Shown: positions 22,501 to 30,900 of the stretch, piece after piece
Numbering within the stretch: position 1 is the stretch's first letter
Layout: each line of letters opens with the position of its first letter
Translations under genes and position numbers: made by a program
NCBI GenBank assembly: GCA_003864495.1
Contig: ML133373.1
Coordinates: 620,001-684,000, forward strand
DNA: 64,000 nucleotides
Direction: 5' to 3'
Source: Nemopilema nomurai
Taxonomy: Eukaryota > Cnidaria > Scyphozoa > Rhizostomeae > Rhizostomatidae
Notes under the pieces: generated by a model
Seen by the model: only the letters and a program-made list of their open reading frames with translations
What the model was told of the DNA's origin: nothing
The model's database searches: none

Positions 22501-25241
22501 GGGTAAGAACTATTAAACCTACAAAACAGTCTGTCAACATCAAGAGTTTAAGGTCCTTCATTATGGTACTGCTATTATCTTCTTAAAGCTACCAAACTCC
22601 TCTCTGAAGGATCCAACATGTGCGATAAGTCCCGGCCTGCTATTAATTGTGACCAGCCTTTTTAATAAAAAGTCCAATTGCTGGCAAGTCTTACTTTTTC
22701 TATTTTCCGCTCCAGGTGAAAGATCCAGCTGCGAACTGGCAACTTAACGTCCTTCAGTTACTGTTATCTGCATCCATGAATTATGACACCAGTTTAGGCA
22801 ACCCAATTTATTTTGTATTTCATCAAAGCGACCCAATCCTTTTTTTGCTTTATCAAAGCAGCCTAACCTATTTAACATTTCATTAAAGCAGCTACGGTCC
22901 TACCAGTAATGTCAATCTCACAACTACGGCCTACTTTTTGTGTGGGATGCCTTCGAGATTCTTGTTCCCTTCTGTCCGACCCCATTTTGCTTCTCAGATT
23001 GTCCGTGCAATCCTTTCTAAGTTTCGTCATTGCCCGTAGGCCAACTGCTGAAGATCCGTATTTGGCACGACAACAAGTTCCTCCGGTCGGCCTGGTTCCT
23101 CAAGCAAGTCACCATCGAGGACTCGAATGACAGCAAGGTCTACGAGTTCCCTTGCAACCGGTGGCTTGCCAAGAACGAGGATGACGGCAGCCTCGTTCGT
23201 GAGCTGCCCTGCGCAAACCTGCAGCAGGAGCCTGAGGCCTCGTCTTCAAAGTCGATTGACGGTAAGTCCAAGACGTTGTCTAACGACGCACCTAGGGCCT
23301 GGGTCGAACGTCGAGCCTCTATAGCAATGCTCTCGACTGCGGCGCGACGTTGGCACGACACCGAATCAAGCGTCGTACTAAATTGGTCATGGCAATCACA
23401 TTTTCAACCTGTTACGTGAAGATTTTGGCGTGGTTATCAAGTTCATTTCCGTGCAACAAAATGGTGTACTTTGCGTCTTTTTGTCTACACATGCCCATCT
23501 TTACTTTGAGACAGAAATCGTTGGGAGTGCTTAGTGAGTTAGGCTTTTTGAGTTAATTCACGCATTAGGTATGGCACATGACAAGCTCGATGTTTTATCT
23601 AGGCCTAATAGAATGAGCGGTAAATTGTATTTGGCAGTTTTCTTGTCGCTCATTTGACGTCTACCCCTTGATGAGTTCGCTGCCATTTGTCTCCGCAGCG
23701 TACGAGGTGACATTTGTGACATCGGACAAGCAGGGTGCTGGTACGAACCACAACGCCTGGCTGATCCTCACCGACGAAGCTGGCGAGCGGTCCAAGGAGA
23801 TCGTCATTGAAAACAAACCCAAACAGAAGCTCTTCAGCCGCGGAGAAACGAACACGGTTAAAGTGGTGTCTGTCCCTTTGAAGGCGCTGCAGACCCTTGT
23901 AGTGGGACATCGGTACAGGAAGGGGGCGACGCTGAAGAAGAGCACAAGCGAGGAGAGGTGGCACCTACACGAGGTTACTGTGAAGAATCTTCAGAGCGAG
24001 GACAGGTTTGTGGTTGCAAATGACGTATTAAAAGCATACTGAGGGGTATTGCCATTGGAAGATGGCGTCTGAATGGAAGCGAGGGAGGCTAATGAAGGGG
24101 TACAGTCTTAGAGAGAACACATCCGAATCTTCTCATGGCTGATTTCAAAAAATAAAACGGACTAATAAAAAAAACAATCACGTTTCCATGCATAGAGCTT
24201 ACGATCCTTGTTTGAAGGAAAATAGTTTTCTTTCACGCTGATTTTTATTTTCGCTTTCTACCTATTTTAGCTTCACGTTTGCATGCAAGCAGTGGATTGA
24301 ACCGTCACATGGAAAGGAAGGAGCAGTCAAACTCCAATGCAGTTCCGTCGATAAGTCAAAATTGAGGAAAAGTCTAGGTTTGTTTCTTCTGTCACATTTT
24401 CTAATTTTTGTCACTTCTGTCAACTCTGTTATTTGTGTCACCTTTACTACTACTGTCACTTATGCGACTTTTGTCATTTGTATTTCTTCTGTTTCTTCTG
24501 TCACATTTTCTAATTTTTGTCACTTCTGTCAACTCTGTCATTTGCGCCACCTTTACTACTACTGTCACTTATGCGACTTTTGTCACTTTTATTCCTTCTG
24601 TTTTAATCGTATTAATATATAATCTGACGTATTTTAAACAACCAATTCTGAAATAGAAAATGCGAATTATGATTGTGAAATATTATCCACACACAGTTAT
24701 CTATACCTCGCAAAGGCACAAATGCTTATAATTTGTGTTTACAATCACAATGGCCATATTAGCTCTTTCCCTTGAGCCTAACATAAATTTCGAATTATTG
24801 GGATCCAAATATTGTTTACAATAAAAGCTCATCATCAGACATTCATGTGTCGTTTTGTTTACAGAGCTAAAGCCAGTCCAATACGAAGTCAAAGTGTACA
24901 CTGGGGATGTACCAAGCGCAGGAACGGATGCAAACGTGTCCATCAACATATTCGGGGAAAACGGAGACACTGGAAAAAGGCAGCTTACAAAAAAGTTTAG
25001 GGATCTCTTCGAAAGAAACCAAATTGACGACTTCAAAATCGAAGCGCTCGACTTAGGCCAACTGACGAAGCTTCAGATTGAACACGACAACAAGGGATTC
25101 GGGGCTGGATGGTTTTTGGAGAAGGTTGTTGTTACGAACACTTCCAACAACACAACAGTAGAATTTCCATGCTCACAATGGTTCGACAAGAAGAAAGGGG
25201 ACAAGCTTATCGCCAGGGAACTGCTGCCGTCTTCGACCTGA
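1386..25241 (+). CDS. LOXHD1: LOXHD1-like multi-PLAT domain protein, 5'-partial (33 exons visible)
   Basis: This is the 3' part of a gene for a protein built almost wholly of PLAT/LH2 beta-sandwich domains. I joined 33 exons (coordinates in the module entries); the total of 5688 bases is one open frame of 1895 codons plus TGA at 25239-25241. Thirteen full PLAT repeats and the end of one more are visible. Each typically has a Y-x-V-x-V-x-T-G-D-V start, an AGTDANVF strand, FERxxxD, an IGHDN-x-G loop, GWFLD-x-V, and a closing [14 protein letters not shown]...RELVP. Human LOXHD1 has 15 PLAT domains, acts in hair-cell stereocilia and is mutated in deafness DFNB77. PLAT domains bind membranes or proteins, often with Ca2+. 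A role in cnidarian-type hair bundles is inference. The long run of PLATs with no lipoxygenase or polycystin domain argues against other PLAT families. The N-terminus and promoter are upstream. Confidence 0.92.
1967..3104 (+). CDS. LOXHD1: LOXHD1 PLAT module 2
   Basis: Exons 1967-2214 and 2972-3104. Most of the domain is in the first exon ([41 protein letters not shown]). The second adds the closing [14 protein letters not shown] and RELP. The central intron is phase 0; the module is entered and left at phase 1. Confidence 0.88.
3482..4944 (+). CDS. LOXHD1: LOXHD1 PLAT module 3
   Basis: Exons 3482-3633, 3874-4031 and 4868-4944. They carry [18 protein letters not shown] and NKFERNK, then [18 protein letters not shown], then [17 protein letters not shown]. 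The last intron splits an Arg codon (phase 2) and holds a MITE-like element (4471-4801). The 3482 acceptor (CATCCAACAG) was chosen because only it keeps the phase-1 entry in frame. Confidence 0.87.
4471..4801. mobile_element. MITE-like element with 13-bp terminal inverted repeats
   Basis: The ends are GCCTGGTTTCCAT and ATGGAAACCAGGC, perfect inverted repeats 331 bases apart, with no coding capacity between them. The middle holds A/T runs (ATTTTATTTT-type and its complement). It lies in the LOXHD1 intron between 4031 and 4868. A decayed relative is at 49843-49931. Flanks read TTAA and TTTA, so a clean target duplication is not seen and the superfamily is undetermined. Confidence 0.7.
5356..5428 (+). 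tRNA. tRNA-Lys (anticodon UUU)
   Basis: A 73-base cloverleaf without a gene-encoded CCA. The acceptor stem is GCCCAGT/ACTGGGC. The D arm starts at TAGCTCAGTCGGTAGAGC, which is also the A box. The anticodon stem is TCAGG/CCTGA around the loop CTTTTAA, giving anticodon UUU (Lys). The T loop is TTCGAGT inside a B box. The T stem GCGGG/CCCTC has one C-U mismatch (pair 50-64), unlike a perfect functional tRNA-Lys. A TTTT run at 5434-5437 can terminate RNA polymerase III. It sits on the same strand inside the LOXHD1 intron 4945-5974, so two polymerases would use the same DNA. Confidence 0.92.
5434..5437 (+). terminator. RNA polymerase III T-run terminator
   Basis: TTTT lies six bases after the tRNA-Lys discriminator base. 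Longer T-rich stretches follow to about 5458. Confidence 0.6.
5975..6977 (+). CDS. LOXHD1: LOXHD1 PLAT module 4
   Basis: Exons 5975-6168 and 6785-6977. They encode [31 protein letters not shown] and AMDIGE, then [19 protein letters not shown] and [20 protein letters not shown]. The C-rich acceptor region before the second exon includes a pure C/T stretch (about 6629-6649). Confidence 0.88.
6991..7421 (+). repeat. Intronic tandem duplication (two copies)
   Basis: The block from 6991 (GACATCCGAAATCTGATTCA) is repeated with small changes from 7222. Both copies end with a shared TGCATTAATTACTGTATG segment (7189 region and 7388 region). It lies between module 4 and module 5, with no coding content. 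Confidence 0.75.
7439..8907 (+). CDS. LOXHD1: LOXHD1 PLAT module 5, with a poly-lysine insert
   Basis: Exons 7439-7599, 7919-8005 and 8688-8907. The normal start ([20 protein letters not shown]) and middle ([18 protein letters not shown]) are present. The third exon then inserts a strongly basic run of nine lysines followed by an acidic [10 protein letters not shown] stretch before the closing strand [10 protein letters not shown]. The 8688 acceptor (CCTATTTAAG) is weak but is the only nearby one that keeps phase 0. The insert lies at a loop before the last strands, so the fold need not break. Confidence 0.82.
7852..7880 (+). repeat. C-rich polypyrimidine tract
   Basis: An intronic CCCC-rich stretch 40 to 65 bases before the 7919 exon. 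It may help acceptor recognition and could form a G-quadruplex on the minus strand. Not tested. Confidence 0.35.
10478..12439 (+). CDS. LOXHD1: LOXHD1 PLAT module 6, uses a GC-AG intron
   Basis: Exons 10478-10632, 11029-11151 and 12253-12439. They encode [45 protein letters not shown] and [14 protein letters not shown], then a Ser/Arg-rich tail ([15 protein letters not shown]) leading into the next module. The first exon ends CAG followed by GCACGT. The nearby GT would give phase 1 and a quick stop, so a GC donor is required. Confidence 0.85.
12840..14644 (+). CDS. LOXHD1: LOXHD1 PLAT module 7
   Basis: Exons 12840-12944, 14125-14233 and 14460-14644. They carry [34 protein letters not shown], then [18 protein letters not shown]. 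The usual C of FPCxRW is Ala here ([16 protein letters not shown]). The internal introns are phases 1 and 2, unlike most modules. The first intron carries a MITE-like element. Confidence 0.87.
13116..13393. mobile_element. Short MITE-like element with 17-18 bp terminal inverted repeats
   Basis: ACAATCTCTGCCAAAAG at 13116-13132 is mirrored by CTTTTGGCAGAGATTGT at 13377-13393. Inner sequences continue as weaker inverted matches (TTGGGACAC and GGTGTTCCAA). There is no coding capacity. It lies in the LOXHD1 intron 12945-14124. No target duplication was recognised. Confidence 0.6.
14990..15982 (+). CDS. LOXHD1: LOXHD1 PLAT module 8
   Basis: Exons 14990-15174, 15547-15630 and 15790-15982. They encode [20 protein letters not shown], then a second basic insert (SKKKKRKE) where other modules have the FERG turn, [17 protein letters not shown], and [14 protein letters not shown] with a long charged tail of alternating Glu and Lys that links to module 9. 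Confidence 0.87.
16307..18880 (+). CDS. LOXHD1: LOXHD1 PLAT module 9 plus Ser/Lys-rich linker exon
   Basis: Exons 16307-16461 and 18016-18237 encode the PLAT ([55 protein letters not shown]). An extra exon, 18619-18880, entered at phase 0 and left at phase 1, encodes about 87 residues rich in Ser, Arg, Gly and Lys ([24 protein letters not shown]). This looks like a flexible, phosphorylatable linker. It splits the protein into nine N-terminal and five C-terminal visible PLATs. The intron after the first exon holds the 23-bp minisatellite. Confidence 0.85.
16484..17035 (+). repeat. 23-bp minisatellite, 24 copies
   Basis: The unit CATGTAGAGATTCCAAGCTT plus TTT or TTG or TTA repeats 24 times in 552 bases with almost no other variation. 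Each unit carries a HindIII site (AAGCTT). Because 23 is not a multiple of 3, the minus-strand reading ([15 protein letters not shown]...) is open in all frames with a 69-base protein period; it is not a gene. It starts 23 bases after the donor of a LOXHD1 exon. Confidence 0.97.
19284..20097 (+). CDS. LOXHD1: LOXHD1 PLAT module 10 (divergent)
   Basis: Exons 19284-19486 and 19914-20097. The start is [20 protein letters not shown], with the usual AGTDANVF motif altered and no FERG. The second exon is more typical ([17 protein letters not shown]), but the close is [12 protein letters not shown] rather than [10 protein letters not shown]. It is probably still a folded PLAT with changed binding surfaces. 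Confidence 0.85.
19531..19631 (+). repeat. 11-bp tandem repeat
   Basis: The unit TGGATAGTGAT is repeated about seven times, flanked on both sides by TGGATAGTGGCTTGAACT. Intronic, 50 bases after a LOXHD1 donor. Confidence 0.9.
20110..20475 (+). repeat. Degenerate minisatellite (about 27-30 bp unit)
   Basis: Variants of GCAACAGTGTTTCCACAAAA followed by a CTTACT-like segment recur about 13 times with many changes. An old intronic tandem array. Confidence 0.75.
20639..21811 (+). CDS. LOXHD1: LOXHD1 PLAT module 11
   Basis: Exons 20639-20768, 21138-21255 and 21679-21811. They encode [28 protein letters not shown] (an Arg codon is split by a phase-2 intron), SRPSWFLER, and [14 protein letters not shown] with RELA. 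The usual IGHDN loop is replaced by IALDGKGS, so the Asp/Asn pattern differs. Confidence 0.86.
20965..21029 (+). repeat. GATT-type microsatellite
   Basis: Runs of GATTGATT and TGATTGATG within a LOXHD1 intron. Confidence 0.7.
21257..21345 (+). repeat. 32-bp tandem repeat abutting a splice donor
   Basis: Three copies of a unit containing TTCAAATACCTCGATAGTTG. The first copy overlaps the GTATGT donor that follows 21255, and copies two and three carry a cryptic ATGTGT in the same place. Confidence 0.85.
22314..23261 (+). CDS. LOXHD1: LOXHD1 PLAT module 12
   Basis: Exons 22314-22502 and 23040-23261. They encode [31 protein letters not shown], then [19 protein letters not shown] and [15 protein letters not shown] Gln/Glu/Ser-rich tail links to module 13. 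The internal intron is phase 1. Confidence 0.88.
23699..24371 (+). CDS. LOXHD1: LOXHD1 PLAT module 13 (most divergent)
   Basis: Exons 23699-24005 and 24271-24371. The start is recognisable ([20 protein letters not shown]) and so is FSRGETNTV, but the IGHDN loop reads [13 protein letters not shown], and the usual acidic DEDDG turn after the Trp is replaced by EPSHGKEG. The central intron splits a Ser codon (phase 2). Confidence 0.82.
24151..24169 (+). terminator. Two AATAAA poly(A) signals inside an intron
   Basis: AATAAA at 24151-24156 and 24164-24169, about 110 bases after an in-frame TGA (24040-24042) that would be used if the exon ending at 24005 were read through. They could give a shorter transcript lacking the last PLAT. 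Confidence 0.35.
24382..24599 (+). repeat. 109-bp tandem duplication
   Basis: Two adjacent copies (from 24382 and 24491) of a TGTCAC-rich pyrimidine segment. Both are rich in the short motif TTTTGTCACTTCTGTCA. Intronic, before the last LOXHD1 exon. Confidence 0.85.
24865..25241 (+). CDS. LOXHD1: LOXHD1 PLAT module 14, terminal single-exon domain
   Basis: One exon encodes an entire PLAT ([67 protein letters not shown]), followed within a few residues by TGA. Every other visible complete module is split by introns. The closing DEDDG turn is KKKGD here. Confidence 0.9.
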
Positions 25242-25365
25242 CCCGGCCGATCTCCTGCTACAACTCAATCGAATGCACCAAGGACAATCTTGTTTTAATC
25301 GGCGTCTCTGCTGCATCTACATGCACATTCTTCGCCATTCTATTACGGCCTCATAAATCACTGGA

Positions 25366-25371
25366 ATTAAA
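25366..25371 (+). terminator. Possible poly(A) signal (ATTAAA) of the LOXHD1-like gene
   Basis: ATTAAA, the commonest variant signal, lies about 125 bases after the stop. I saw no AATAAA in the next several hundred bases. Confidence 0.35.
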
Positions 25372-25726
25372 CTCTATCTGTTTCATCAATTTTTTTTATA
25401 CTTATGTCAATATAGTATTATGCTAAGTAAGGTGTACATATAAGAGAATAATTAACTAGAGCTTAATCTCGAAACACAGGGCACGTTGTATCTTTTACAG
25501 TTTGCCGGCCAATGCCATAGGTTTCCATCCTGCTGTTTATTTAGTTCCCTTTAGGATGTTTTGATTACCCGCATAGTTCAACATGGTCATGTGGTCTCTA
25601 TTGAAAAGCTGCAAAAGTGCCAATTGCTCGAATTGCCCTTTGCACCTATTGACGGGCGGTCAGATGGAGAGATGCCCAGTTAGATGGAATATATCACCCT
25701 GGAAGGGAAGAGAAGGGCTCTGTAGG

Positions 25727-25772
25727 GGGGGAGGGGGGGGGATGGAGGTGAGAGGGATATGTGGTAGGTCCT
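25727..25772 (+). repeat. G-run tract, possible G-quadruplex
   Basis: Runs of seven and nine G separated by one A, then ATGG, AGG and GAGAGGG. The spacing fits an intramolecular G-quadruplex in single strands. Confidence 0.5.
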
Positions 25773-27936
25773 AATGGAAGAGCATTGGCAAAGAAAAAGG
25801 CCACTTGCTACTCTCTTTCCATCATCCCAGAAAACCTCTTTTTATTAACAATCTTTCGATTGTATATACACTAGATCAAAATTGACAGATCACATGATTT
25901 CTGATCACTGTATGATTGGTCCTATTTCATCCTACTTGGGGGTGGGGGAAAAAGGCTAGGCAATATTCGTTGGAGAACTGGCAGCCAAGATTTTTGGGTG
26001 TACCATGTATTATAACTAGCCTATTATTTAATTGTATCGCATGTTATGTTAATGTAGAAAACTATTTTGAAAGTAGTGTAGGAATATAATCATTTTCGCA
26101 GTTATATCAGTGTTCCTTTTTCAGCTGAAAACCTGCTCGAGGTCAATATACTTGACCCCTAATCGTAAATCACTTTGCCCCTAGTTTCAAATAAGAATTC
26201 TGTGATCCCATGGGGGTGTCGAAAAGCTTATCTCCATTCTCGTTACAAACATTCATTGAGTGCTGTCTGTATTGGTACACTATTTTTAACTGTGTCTTTG
26301 GGACACATCCCTGTCTTGGGACAAAATGGCTACAAAAGGTGTCCTCGTTAAGACTTCTCTACCTGGCTGTTTAATTGATTACTTTTAAACCAGTGCTTAA
26401 TAGCGGCAAAGCATCTTTACTGCAGTCAACAGTGTCTGCCAGATTAGGTCAGGGAAGTAGCACTTTGGGCTTGAAACCATTTCACACAAACGACGACTCC
26501 ACCAGCCACGATTCTTCAATAATGCACCTCGTTCACTAGAGGCTTCACTGCTTTTTCGTCAGTATGAATCAATACATGTATATACAAGTCCTTGAGGAAA
26601 CAATTTCGGTTTCTATTGATGATGGGACAAAGTGCTTCTCCTGTGACAAGTCCGTAACTCGCCCGTTTTGATTTCCTGGTTGAGTACGAGGTTGTGACAT
26701 CACTTGCTGCTTCGCCGCTGAGAGTTGTATCGAAGAATTGTTTGCCTTCAAATTGAATAGGAGAAAACTGTTTTAAGGCAAGGAAGGACTCATAGCCGAA
26801 CTCAAAGCAGCCGAAATAGGTGAGGCCCTTCATTTGACAGTCCTTTTTGCCAATTTGTTTGGTGTGTAGTGAAATATAGCGCATTTTTTACAGATCTCTG
26901 TACAGGCGAGGCCTAGTCCATATGTAGTGGACAATCCAATTTAAACCCGTGTTTCATTCGGGATATTTCTTAAAATCTTTGCCTTAAAACCCGATTCAGC
27001 CTTCTCTGATTTATCCACTGCATTTCGGAATTATCTCATATTTGTGATTATTGTTTCATCATAGATTAGACTCAACTCGTCGCATTCTGGAAAATGCATG
27101 CTTGTTCCTCGTATTATATATATATTTAGGATTGTATATCCTGCTGGGAATCAAAACTTGTTTTTGTGCTAGAATTGATAACGAGGTATTGCAAAGTCTT
27201 CATCCAAGTTAATTCTTTTGTTATCAGATAAATTTTTGTTCTTTTGGTGTCTGAATAATTATATTTCAATGGTGATAGAAATTAGATCTGAACTAAGTTA
27301 TGCATGCCATCCCAGCACGATCGTACTTGTTTATTTGTTTGTCCGGACTTAAAACAAGGATAGTGCAGAATAGAAGGTGGGATTTGTCTGATAACATCAT
27401 TTGATAGCAAAGCATAGAGTCATTGTCTTGCATTTTTGTTTGATGCTTAAAAATCTCTTACTGGATAAATATGCAAAAATAAGGCAGAAAACTGATTGAG
27501 TGATAAAGTTCTAGATTGCATTTGCAGGATGTTCAAATTAAGTTATGCCTTTTTCCATAGAATATTTTCATGGAAAATTGGCTCATGCACAGTAACTAAG
27601 AACATTTTGTCCTCCAAAGAACCACACAACAAATTGTTTCATGCATTTTGGCAGAACTTGGTTTTTCTATTACTTTGCAAAGACATAAAACTTTCTTATT
27701 TTAGGCTGAAATTCTTATTTTTGCCAAGTTTCAAACAGGAAATGAAAAATTACAAGTGTTTGATCTGAAACTTTTATCAAAGTAGATTTTATGTTGTTAG
27801 ATACTTGTTTCATAAGAACTGGTCCAGATAGGAATACCTTATATAATTTGGAATAACTTTATTAATATAATAGTCAAATGAAAGTTTTCCTTTTATCTTT
27901 TATTGATAGACACCTGCCAAAAGTAGCCCTGTCAAG

Positions 27937-30900
27937 ATGGTTGGAATGGAGGAAAAGCATCGTAATATGATAAGGTCCCAAAGAATGGATCTTATTAGGG
28001 ATATGGATGGTGAAAGAGTTGCTTCTTACTTATTTTCTTATGATATATTCAGTGAAGAAGACAAGGATTTAGTTAATGCTGAGTCAACTACTCAGAAGAA
28101 GAATGAAAAACTGCTTGATATTTTGCCAAAGCGTGGTGCAAATGCATTTAAAGTATTTTGTGACACTTTGAAAGAGATGAAAATGTTCCATCTGGAGATT
28201 TTGCTTAGGAATGAAGAAAAGACTACAGAACTTATGAGTAGAGAATTTGATGTTGAGGATAGAGGAGTCCACGGTAGGTACCTCTTCTGTTTGATTGACT
28301 GCTGAAATCATCTTCATAAAGAAATCTCCTATATGAGTGCCATTGGAAATGTTGTGTCATCAGTCTTTTGAGAATCTTTAAAGATAGGACTGTGTTAGAT
28401 ACACATTGCTACAATATGCTATTGTTTGGGATCCGAGATAACATAGTTTTAAAATGGTATTGCCAAGTACATCAAAAGCCAATTTGGTCAGACTTTAAGA
28501 GGTTTTATGATGAAGTAACTAGTTAATGTGACAAAGAAATTTGGGCAAGTTCACAATGGGCTACTCTTGTATGGTTCTCAGTCTTTGGTTTTTTCGCTTA
28601 ATTTAAACTTTTATGGTCTTGTGTGACTACAACATAAGGTTATATCCTCTGGATAAGGATCAGTTGAAGAATCTTCCTGTATTCCTTGTATTACCAGCTG
28701 ACAAGTAACTGATCTTTTTCCCATGGGGTGTTCTTGATGTTACTAGAATTTGACTCTTTATCTTTTATGTATTTAGTAGAACTTCCTACTACCAATGTGC
28801 CATATGTTTTCTCATAATTGAATTCTTTCTTTAGATCAAAAGGCTGCAAAGGTGCAACCAAAAAGTGATGCGTCAGAGAGTTCCGTTCCAGTGGAATCTG
28901 AGGAAAAGGAGACAGAGACAGATGGTCGTCCAATGGAACAAGGTGTGCTAAACTTTTGAAACAAAGCTTCAATATGGTCTTTAGGCCAATTTATGGCCAC
29001 CTATTTATATGTTGGCAGCTAGGAGACAATCCTAATGGTGATTTAAATGTAGGGAGTTTATCGCAAAGTTATTTAGAAACGAACTTTTAAAAATTCCTAG
29101 TTCCATTGCACGATAACTTATAACTACAGTATAATGATAAAGCAGCTTACTTCATTCAAAGCTGACTTTATATGGAACCATTAACAATTGTAATCAGGCA
29201 AGATTTTTGTGTTTTGTCCTTGTTCCTTTTTGCATCTCATAACTGATCTGGGCCCCTTGCTGATGATTATTTCCAGCTTTCTGAGCTTCCTGAACACAAC
29301 TGTTACTGAAAAATGACACCATAATGAAACACATGTGTTTGCACTTTGGCACTATTCCAAGCCAACCCCGATTCAGTATGAGGCTACTAACATGAAATGT
29401 GACATGTTAACAGTTACAGGGTTATCAAAAGCTTGGGGAAATAATACCCCTATACCTGAGCAAATTCAAATTGTTTGATAATGAATCTATTACTATATCT
29501 TTCTTGGATAACGTGATACAGAACTAGTGGCAGCAAACAGTTGCAATTTTCATGCAGGACCATTGGATGGCTCCCCTCCTTTAAAATGCAGAAAAGAGGT
29601 TACTTATTGCAGTAGTTGAAATATAGTCATGGATTTCACATATAATGCTGAAGTGACCACTGATAATTTTCCTCTAGTATCTAATTGGCTAGAGGGGGCC
29701 CTGGCTTGTATAGGAAGAAACGAGCGCAAAGTCTCATTGAAATGGACAGGCCAGCAGCGTCTTATTTCCTATATTCCAGTTTGTGTACCAAATGTTTATT
29801 AGCATTTTTCATTGGTAAAATGAGACTTCAGCTTTGAAGCAGCTTAATTTTTCAACAGACCTTGCTGATGGCAAGTGGCCTTGGTCAGGTGATAAAAAGG
29901 ATGCGACACCTGGGCAGTTGCAGCGGCTGCCATCTTTGAAAGGAATCGACTACCAGCCAGACTCCGATAGCTTTTATTCAATGGATAAGTATCCCAGAGG
30001 CCGCTTCTTGCTTTTAAACAATAAAGAGTTTCTGCCTGCGTCTGGTATGGAGGGCTACCCCCGCAATGGCACTGATGTGGATGCGAACGCCTTAGAAGCC
30101 CTGTTCACTGAGATGGGATTCATCGTGCACCGGTACAACAATACCTCTTGCTACGAGATGCGCAAACTTTGCAAGCAGGCCTCCCTCATGGACTACAGCA
30201 ACCTCAATTGCTTCTCATGTGCCATTTTGAGCCATGGACAAGAAGGAGTTGTTTACGGGACGGACGGGACTGTCGATATTAGGGAGCTGACTGGGTACTT
30301 TAGAGGGAAGAACCTGATAGGCAAACCAAAGATGTTCCTTTTCCAAGCTTGTCAAGGTATGGTCTCTTCGGCTGGATTTACCCCATTGAAGGCATGACAT
30401 CTCTAGGTTCGCGCAATGACACTTGTATTAGCACTCGACTGATATTGAGCCACTATTTCAAGGGGCGTTAACTTTGTTCTACTAAGGGCCTGTTTATATG
30501 GGAAAATAGTCCCGGATACCCGAGATTGTTTTACTTGCCGCAATTCCAGCATCCAATTGAAATCACTGTATTTATCACCGTGTGATAAATTTGAAATCAC
30601 TGTATTTATCACCGTGTGTTTATATGAGAATTTTATAATCCCGGCGAAGTGAGACTTTTTCAGTAAAAAATTATCCCAGGATGAGAATAGTTCTAGGCAG
30701 CCAGGACGTTTTCTTCATATAAACAGGCCCATAGTCATTATGAACTTTGATGACGTAGAAGCGAATTTAACCTAATTTGGAAATATGTCGTTTATATGAT
30801 ATTGGAAAGCTTCGTTGCTGAGATTGATAGATTTATTCACCTTAAGTTTCCGCGATTGGTATGATTAATTTTCTCGGAAAATGTTACTCAATACTTGTAG

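Larger units (their letters stand above)
25242..27909. other. Intergenic region between LOXHD1-like gene and caspase
   Basis: No coding exon was recognised. It holds the LOXHD1 3' UTR start, a G-run tract at 25727-25750 and AT-rich DNA. A 122-residue minus-strand frame at 26516-26884 has no clear family. Confidence 0.6.

Noticed and set aside
26516..26884. 122-codon minus-strand frame ending with an HVLIHTDEK segment like a C2H2 zinc-finger linker
   Set aside because: The paired cysteines and correct spacing are missing and no neighbouring fingers are seen. At best it is a decayed zinc-finger relic.
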